Assembly (NCBI GenBank): GCA_963999645.1
Contig: CAXEUY010000003.1
Coordinates: forward strand, 62,001 to 126,000
Direction: 5' to 3'
Length of the DNA stretch: 64,000 nt
From: MedAcidi-G1 sp002294285
Lineage (GTDB): Bacteria > Actinomycetota > Acidimicrobiia > Acidimicrobiales > MedAcidi-G1
A program made the translations under genes and the position numbers. The notes below the pieces were generated by a model, which ran no database searches, was not told where the DNA came from, and was given only the letters and a program-made list of their open reading frames with translations. Positions 59,350-64,000 of this stretch are shown here, in pieces. The number at the start of each line of letters is the position of its first letter. The stretch's first letter is position 1.

Positions 59350-60738
59350 TCAGGAACGATGCCAGGTGGTTCCCTGGGCTGAATCTTCGAGAACTATTCC
59401 GCTTTCCAGTAGGTCATCTCGTATCTCATCGGCTCTCGCGTAATCTCCATTTTCGCGAGCTTGATTACGTTCAGCTATCAATCCTTCGATCTTGTCATCG
59501 TCTAAATCTGAATCCTCAGAAGCTGACGGCCTCTGATCGCGACCTATTTTCAACCCGAGAACGTCTACGAGAGTCTCAACTGCGCAACCTGCACTTGCAG
59601 CTTCGTCAGAGTTGTTCTCGTCCAGATGACGGTTAGCTTCACGGACAGCATCGAAAATAACCGCAGTGGCTGCAGGAGTTCCAAGATCGTCATCCATCGC
59701 CTCGTTGAACTTCGCGACAATATTACTATCAGGTTCAGAATCTCCCAGATTTGCCGATCTGAAACGGTCAGCGAAAGCATCAAGACGGTCAAGAGCTGAA
59801 ACAGCACCATCGAGAGCGTCTGCTCCTATCTCCATGGTGTGGCGGTAATGGGTTTGAAGAATGAGAAGCCTTAGCGCACGCGGATCCCAGTGGTCTAACA
59901 TCGCTTCAAGAGTCGTGAAATTGCCTAGAGATTTAGACATTTTCTCCCCGTCGACCTGAACCATTCCGTTATGAATCCAATATTTAGCAAACTCGCGTCC
60001 GCATCCTAGAGCTTCAGCTCTTTCGTTCTCATGATGAGGGAAAATCAGGTCATCACCACCGCCGTGTATGTCAAAACCGTCACCCAAAAGGTCTAAAGAC
60101 ATGGCTACACATTCGATATGCCAGCCTGGGCGTCCCGGACCCCAGGGAGATTCCCAGGTTGGTTCACCAGGCTTTGCTGCTTTCCAAAGTGCGAAATCCA
60201 GAGGATCGTCTTTGCTTTCGTCAACGTCAACTCTCGCACCGGCGCCTTCCCGGAGGTCATCAACAGTCCGGTTGACCAAAGCACCGTATTCGGCAAGTTT
60301 GTCGACATCGAAATAGACGCCGTCATCTGTGGTGTAGGCCATTTCACGTTCAATCAAATCGGTTATGACAGAAACCATCCGGTCCACGAACTCGGTGGCG
60401 CGCGGTCGCAAATCCGGATGAGCTATGTTCAAACGATCCATTTCAGCTATGAAGATCTCTTCGAATCTTTCAGCCAAGTCAGGTTCAGAAGTTCCCTCTT
60501 CAGCTGCTCGTGCGATGATCTTGTCGTCAATGTCGGTGATGTTGGAAACGGCTTTAACCTCATAGCCTGACCATCTCAAATATCTGACGAGAATATCGAA
60601 AGCCATGGTAGAGCGGGCGTGACCCAGATGAGGGGCGTCGTAGACAGTGGGGCCGCACCAGTAAACAGAGACTTTCCCCGGGTCGCGGGGAGTGAAGTCG
60701 GTTTTTTCTCCTGTGAGGCTGTCAGTAAATTTCAACAC
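59350..60738 (-). CDS. cysS: Cysteinyl-tRNA synthetase
   Basis: CysS charges tRNA-Cys. It has 462 aa, normal length. The HIGH motif reads GPTVYDAPHLGHARS, KMSKS is in VDGEKMSKSLGN, and the zinc site is formed by Cys in YWCGPTV, WHIECVAMS, and HHENERAEA. The DALR-like C-terminal helix region is present. In many actinobacteria this gene lies between ispF and rlmB; here it is beside its paralogue mshC. Confidence 0.95.
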   Translation of the reverse strand: MLKFTDSLTGEKTDFTPRDPGKVSVYWCGPTVYDAPHLGHARSTMAFDILVRYLRWSGYEVKAVSNITDIDDKIIARAAEEGTSEPDLAERFEEIFIAEMDRLNIAHPDLRPRATEFVDRMVSVITDLIEREMAYTTDDGVYFDVDKLAEYGALVNRTVDDLREGAGARVDVDESKDDPLDFALWKAAKPGEPTWESPWGPGRPGWHIECVAMSLDLLGDGFDIHGGGDDLIFPHHENERAEALGCGREFAKYWIHNGMVQVDGEKMSKSLGNFTTLEAMLDHWDPRALRLLILQTHYRHTMEIGADALDGAVSALDRLDAFADRFRSANLGDSEPDSNIVAKFNEAMDDDLGTPAATAVIFDAVREANRHLDENNSDEAASAGCAVETLVDVLGLKIGRDQRPSASEDSDLDDDKIEGLIAERNQARENGDYARADEIRDDLLESGIVLEDSAQGTTWHRS

Positions 60739-60801
60739 AACTAAAAGGATACGCGAAAAGAGAAGGCAGTATTTGCCAGAAACAAATTCGGACCTAAAAA
60801 C

Positions 60802-61980
60802 CTAAACAGAGTTCAAGTTGACACCAAGAAGTTCCGCTGCTTTAGTTAAAGCCGTTTTAGCGTCAGAGTCGTTTCCGGAGCCTTCGATCATCTTCACAGC
60901 GAAATCATCGATAATCTCGCATGCTTTAGGAAGATTCAGGTCGTCATCTATTGCTTCTCTGACTTGACTCAGAAGGGTTTCAGAGTCCGGTCCGGAGGGA
61001 CACGATGCTGCTTCGATCATTCTTTCCAACATTGCTTCACCTTTGTCGATGTCGCTATCAAACCATTCGAAACCTGCACGGTAATGATTGGATAAAAGAG
61101 CCAACCGTATAGCTCTGGGGTCGTGTCCGGTTCTGAGGTCACGAACGAAAACTAGGTTCCCTAAAGACTTCGACATTTTCTCCCCCTCGTAGGCGACCAT
61201 CCCGATGTGCATCCAATGGCGGGCAAAAGGACTGTTGTTTGCTGCAACGCTTTGAGCTGTTTCACATTCATGATGCGGGAAGATCAGGTCGTCGCCACCT
61301 CCGTGAAGGTCTATTGTCGGGCCAAGTTCAGACATGGCCATTGCTGAGCATTCAATGTGCCATCCGGGTCGCCCGGGGCCGAACGGTGAATCCCACGAAG
61401 GTTCACCTTCTTCTGATTTCTGCCACAAGATGAAATCAAGAGGATTGCGAAGGCGTTCATCTTCGGTGTTGGCGCCGCGTTCGTTAGCGAAAGAGATCAT
61501 TGTTGGTTCGTCGTAACCAGAAATTTGGCCAAAATCAGAGAAAGTAGTTACATCGAAAAAAGTGGTTCCATCAACCGTGTAGGTGTGTCCTTTTTCAGCG
61601 AGTTGGCTTATAAGAGAAACAATTTCGTTAATTGAACCTGTGACAGTGGGTTCCGCAACCGCGGGACGCAAATCTAGTGCTTTAATGTCATCTCTGAACT
61701 GTGCTGTCTCAGATAAGCCCAACTCCATGTAGTCAACGTCGATTTCTTTAGCTTTAGCGAGTATCGAATCGTCAACATCAGTTATGTTACGGACCATTTT
61801 CACTTCGTGACCGAGGTCTTCAAGGCGGCGTATCAGCACATCGAAGCAAAGGTAGGTGAATGCGTGACCGAGATGAGTCGCATCGTAGGGGGTGACTCCA
61901 CACACGTAAATAGAAACAGTGTCACCGGGTTCGAAAGGAACGACAGCACCCTGGCTCGTGTCGTAAAGACGCATACTCAT
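60802..61980 (-). CDS. mshC: Mycothiol cysteine ligase MshC
   Basis: MshC joins cysteine to the amine of GlcN-inositol in mycothiol synthesis. It has 392 aa. The segment YVCGVTPYDATHLGHA replaces the synthetase-type GPTVYDAPH and matches MshC; VRNITDVDDSIL, GRPGWHIECSAMAMS, HHECETAQ, GEKMSKSLGNLVFV and AIRLALLSNHYRAG continue the family pattern. The tRNA anticodon-binding C-terminal domain of CysS is absent, as in other MshC proteins. It lies 63 bases upstream of cysS on the same strand, as if derived by tandem duplication. It indicates a mycothiol-producing actinobacterium. Confidence 0.9.
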   Translation of the reverse strand: MSMRLYDTSQGAVVPFEPGDTVSIYVCGVTPYDATHLGHAFTYLCFDVLIRRLEDLGHEVKMVRNITDVDDSILAKAKEIDVDYMELGLSETAQFRDDIKALDLRPAVAEPTVTGSINEIVSLISQLAEKGHTYTVDGTTFFDVTTFSDFGQISGYDEPTMISFANERGANTEDERLRNPLDFILWQKSEEGEPSWDSPFGPGRPGWHIECSAMAMSELGPTIDLHGGGDDLIFPHHECETAQSVAANNSPFARHWMHIGMVAYEGEKMSKSLGNLVFVRDLRTGHDPRAIRLALLSNHYRAGFEWFDSDIDKGEAMLERMIEAASCPSGPDSETLLSQVREAIDDDLNLPKACEIIDDFAVKMIEGSGNDSDAKTALTKAAELLGVNLNSV

Positions 61981-62023
61981 AGAAATGACCGTAGCGTCAT
62001 GATCAGCATTTTTCAGAGTCCGC

Positions 62024-62923
62024 TCAGTCTCTTTCGAAAGGAACTGAATGTTCCCAGTCGGCTAACAGTGTCCGTATAGCAGCTACGACGAGCAGAGGCT
62101 GGTCGAGCATCATGTGATGGCCCGCTAAAGGAATCTCCACGATAGGTGCCACACGGCCCAGCTGTTCGTACATGTAAGCTCCGATTCCTGGTGTCACAAG
62201 CCCGTTTTCAGCTCTGAACAGGGCGATACGGCATGTGACTTGGCGGAGAAGCTCGTCAGCAGTAGAACGGCGTTGCTCCTGAAATACCGTCGGGTCGAAT
62301 TTCCATGTCACACCGCCTTCAACCTCGGTTAAAGACATGCGAGCTATATGGCGCATGAGGAAAGGTTCAGTGTTCTCCTGTTCGGGCACCGGACGGAATC
62401 TTGCCATAGCGGTCGGAAAATCGGGGTGCACTTTAGGGTTAGCGAACTGGCTTCTGCGTTTAACCTGCATCTCAGGGTCAGGTGCTGTCACAGCAGAATC
62501 CAGGATTATCGCACCCGCTAGTTTGTCAGGATGGTTCGCGGCGGTAGCTAAAGTCACGTAACCACCCATCGAGTGGCCGATGACGATAGGCGGACCTTCC
62601 ATTTCGGCGTCAGCAGCCACAGCTGCGACTTCATCACACCATTGGTTCAACGAATACGATTCACGTCTTCCACTGTCACCGTGACCTGAAAGGTCAAGAG
62701 CGGCAACACGGTAGATTTGCGCGAACTGGGAAGCCACGTGAGTCCACCAGTGCGCATGAGCGGCACCGCCGTGGACGAAAACAAGACCCGGCCGTCCTGC
62801 TTCACCCCAAGTCAAATAGTGGATGTCTACTCCTTCGACATTGACCATGTGGTCCTCATAGGGGACATCCATGGCTTTGCGGTACCAGGCTGGTGCGTCG
62901 TTAATTTCAGTTTCTTTTTCCAT
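62024..62923 (-). CDS. Alpha/beta-fold hydrolase
   Basis: This 299-aa hydrolase has the nucleophile elbow IVIGHSMGGYVTLA (Ser, about residue 118), the oxyanion loop FVHGGAAHAHWWTHV, and His in EIPLAGHHMMLDQP. The substrate is unknown. The ATG at 62923 lies three bases after the 3' end of tRNA-Arg on the same strand, with no Shine-Dalgarno. A later ATG at residue 18 (MDVPYEDHM) is possible but also lacks a site, so translation may begin on a tRNA-processed, nearly leaderless mRNA. Confidence 0.85.
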   Translation of the reverse strand: MEKETEINDAPAWYRKAMDVPYEDHMVNVEGVDIHYLTWGEAGRPGLVFVHGGAAHAHWWTHVASQFAQIYRVAALDLSGHGDSGRRESYSLNQWCDEVAAVAADAEMEGPPIVIGHSMGGYVTLATAANHPDKLAGAIILDSAVTAPDPEMQVKRRSQFANPKVHPDFPTAMARFRPVPEQENTEPFLMRHIARMSLTEVEGGVTWKFDPTVFQEQRRSTADELLRQVTCRIALFRAENGLVTPGIGAYMYEQLGRVAPIVEIPLAGHHMMLDQPLLVVAAIRTLLADWEHSVPFERD

Positions 62924-62926
62924 AAG

Positions 62927-63000
62927 CGCCCTCGGCAGGAATTGAACCTGCGGCCTACCGCTTAGGAGGCGGTCGCTCTATCCAACTGAGCTACGAGGGC
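62927..63000 (-). tRNA. tRNA-Arg, anticodon CCT
   Basis: A 74-nt cloverleaf on the minus strand: acceptor GCCCTCG paired with CGAGGGC, D arm GCTC/GAGC, anticodon stem ACCGC/GCGGT with loop CTCCTAA (anticodon CCT, reading AGG), and T arm GCAGG/CCTGC with loop TTCAATT. The discriminator base is G. CCA is not encoded. The hydrolase gene follows after only three bases. Confidence 0.97.
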
Positions 63001-63102
63001 AAACGTTTCTAATCAAGGGTTTCAGCCTTTATGCGTAATTTAAGGATATTGATTTATTAAACTCTTTAGACGAACAGATTCGTCACGTGGGGGTAGTTGG
63101 TT

Positions 63103-64000
63103 TTGAAATCCGGTTTTGTGAAGCGTCCTAGCATGGTCACGCGTGTACAAAAGGCTGTTGTCACAGCGGTGCTGGCTGTTTCGGCGGTAGTGGGGTTGTT
63201 TGGTTCAACCGCGGGTGCGTGGAGTTCGGAAGATGGTGCGGTAGCTGTGTGGGGCGGAGTCACCGAAAATGATGGTTTACCTGCCTTTTTTGACAACCAG
63301 ACTGGATGGGAGTCTCTCGCGGTGGATGCAGCAGGGAGCATGTATTTGACCGGCCAGTTTCAACGTTCTGTTGACTTCAACGCGAGTCCGACTGGTACCA
63401 CAACTATGACTGCCGACAACACCGCGGGATGCAATCAACAAACTTTTGTGATGAAACTGGATTTGTTCGCTGAGCCTTACTGGGCCGGTCAGTTCGGCAA
63501 CGACGTCAGCAACTCATCATGCTACGTCTATCCGCGTTCGATCGCTGTCGATGGAAACGGCAACGTGTATACCACAGGAACGTTCAACGGCGGTTCAGTT
63601 GACTTTGACCCGGGTGCCGGTGTCACAAACCTTGTGCAAACTTATGTGCAAAGGAAAGCCGCGTTCGTGTCCAAGTTGAACTCGTCGGGTGAGTTTGTGT
63701 GGGCTTACCGTATCGGCAGTGAGAACGTTCCAGGAACGTTGTACGACGGTGGCCACTTAGGGGAAGCTGACGCGTACTCGGTAGCGGCGGACGGTGCGGG
63801 CAACGTGTACGTCGTCGGAACATTCTGGGGGTCGACCTCTTTTCAACATGGGGCCGGTGTCACGACACTCAACAGCTCCCGTCCAGAACATTCCAGACCT
63901 GACACTTTCATACTCAAGTTGAACTCGTCGGGAGAGCAGGTTTGGCTAAGACAAATAGAAGCCCCGACTGGCAATAGGAGTTCGTGGCCGATCTCGGTGG
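63103..64000 (+). CDS. Secreted beta-propeller-repeat protein, N-terminal part (3' end outside window)
   Basis: The frame is open from 63103 to the right edge. A signal peptide is visible (KAVVTAVLAVSAVVGLFGSTAGA), followed by repeated segments of the type SIAVDGNGNVYTTGTFNGG and SVAADGAGNVYVVGTFWGS, each with an FVSKLNSSGEFVW- or FILKLNSSGEQVW-like strand. These are SBBP-type beta-propeller repeats of cell-surface or secreted proteins. Start candidates are TTG 63103 (GGGGG ten bases upstream), GTG 63118 or ATG 63133. The local base composition is clearly more GC-rich than at the left of the window. Confidence 0.8.
   Translation, partial: MKSGFVKRPSMVTRVQKAVVTAVLAVSAVVGLFGSTAGAWSSEDGAVAVWGGVTENDGLPAFFDNQTGWESLAVDAAGSMYLTGQFQRSVDFNASPTGTTTMTADNTAGCNQQTFVMKLDLFAEPYWAGQFGNDVSNSSCYVYPRSIAVDGNGNVYTTGTFNGGSVDFDPGAGVTNLVQTYVQRKAAFVSKLNSSGEFVWAYRIGSENVPGTLYDGGHLGEADAYSVAADGAGNVYVVGTFWGSTSFQHGAGVTTLNSSRPEHSRPDTFILKLNSSGEQVWLRQIEAPTGNRSSWPISV

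Noticed and set aside
60802..61980. Second cysteinyl-tRNA synthetase
   Set aside because: The GVTPYDATHLGHA signature, the missing anticodon-binding tail and the 392-aa length identify MshC.

Overview
The window looks like chromosome of an uncultured, low-GC actinobacterium, most likely a marine Acidimicrobiia-type lineage. This is inferred from gene content: a mycothiol ligase (MshC), a mycothiol-dependent formaldehyde dehydrogenase, an F420/PPOX-type flavin protein, a DUF3499 protein, HelD, PAC2, LytR_C and coproheme decarboxylase (ChdC/HemQ). Base composition is AT-rich on the left (single lines near 35% GC) and rises on the right (single lines near 60% GC after about 58 kb). No mobile element, phage or CRISPR array was seen.

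Layout. 0-12 kb is housekeeping: a polyprenyl diphosphate synthase (partial), clpC, an unusual lipoprotein-HAD fusion, a dienelactone hydrolase, a Crp-family regulator, ispD-ispF-rlmB, tRNA-Thr(TGT), a LytR_C protein, glycerate kinase, and groEL behind a CIRCE-like operator. 12-20 kb is the most notable part. It is a six-gene minus-strand operon reading BKACE, carnitine dehydrogenase, gamma-butyrobetaine dioxygenase, then a three-gene NAD-type formate dehydrogenase, with fdhD divergent. The formate dehydrogenase catalytic gene carries an in-frame TGA read as selenocysteine, followed by a bacterial SECIS hairpin. Its alpha subunit is split, with the N-terminal Fe-S part encoded last in the operon. 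20-28 kb holds chdC, an ammonium transporter, glnD without a PII gene, and a small membrane-protein gene bracketed by two 109-bp direct repeats. 28-37 kb holds mycothiol-dependent formaldehyde dehydrogenase, a run of oxidoreductases, an orphan ABC-type binding lipoprotein with an 18-nt tandem repeat, and a B12 acyl-CoA mutase set (isobutyryl-CoA-mutase-like) with its GTPase chaperone. 37-42 kb is a small polysaccharide or glycolipid cluster. 42-50 kb holds dtd, lnt, a hemY-hemE pair, a patatin and helD. 50-64 kb holds an ABC exporter, GNATs, a 59-aa zinc ribbon protein, cyclophilin, an MFS transporter, DUF3499, acyl-CoA dehydrogenase, cysS next to mshC, an alpha/beta hydrolase, tRNA-Arg(CCT), and the start of a secreted beta-propeller-repeat protein.

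How the parts fit. The 12-20 kb operon can be read as gamma-butyrobetaine to carnitine to 3-dehydrocarnitine to betainyl-CoA plus acetoacetate. Methyl groups released from the resulting glycine betaine could feed formaldehyde to the mycothiol-dependent dehydrogenase and formate to the selenocysteine formate dehydrogenase, yielding NADH. This is inference from gene content and order. The demethylation steps, the betainyl-CoA thioesterase and the selenocysteine machinery (selA, selB, selC, selD) are not in the window. ChdC, HemY and HemE together indicate the coproporphyrin-dependent haem route.
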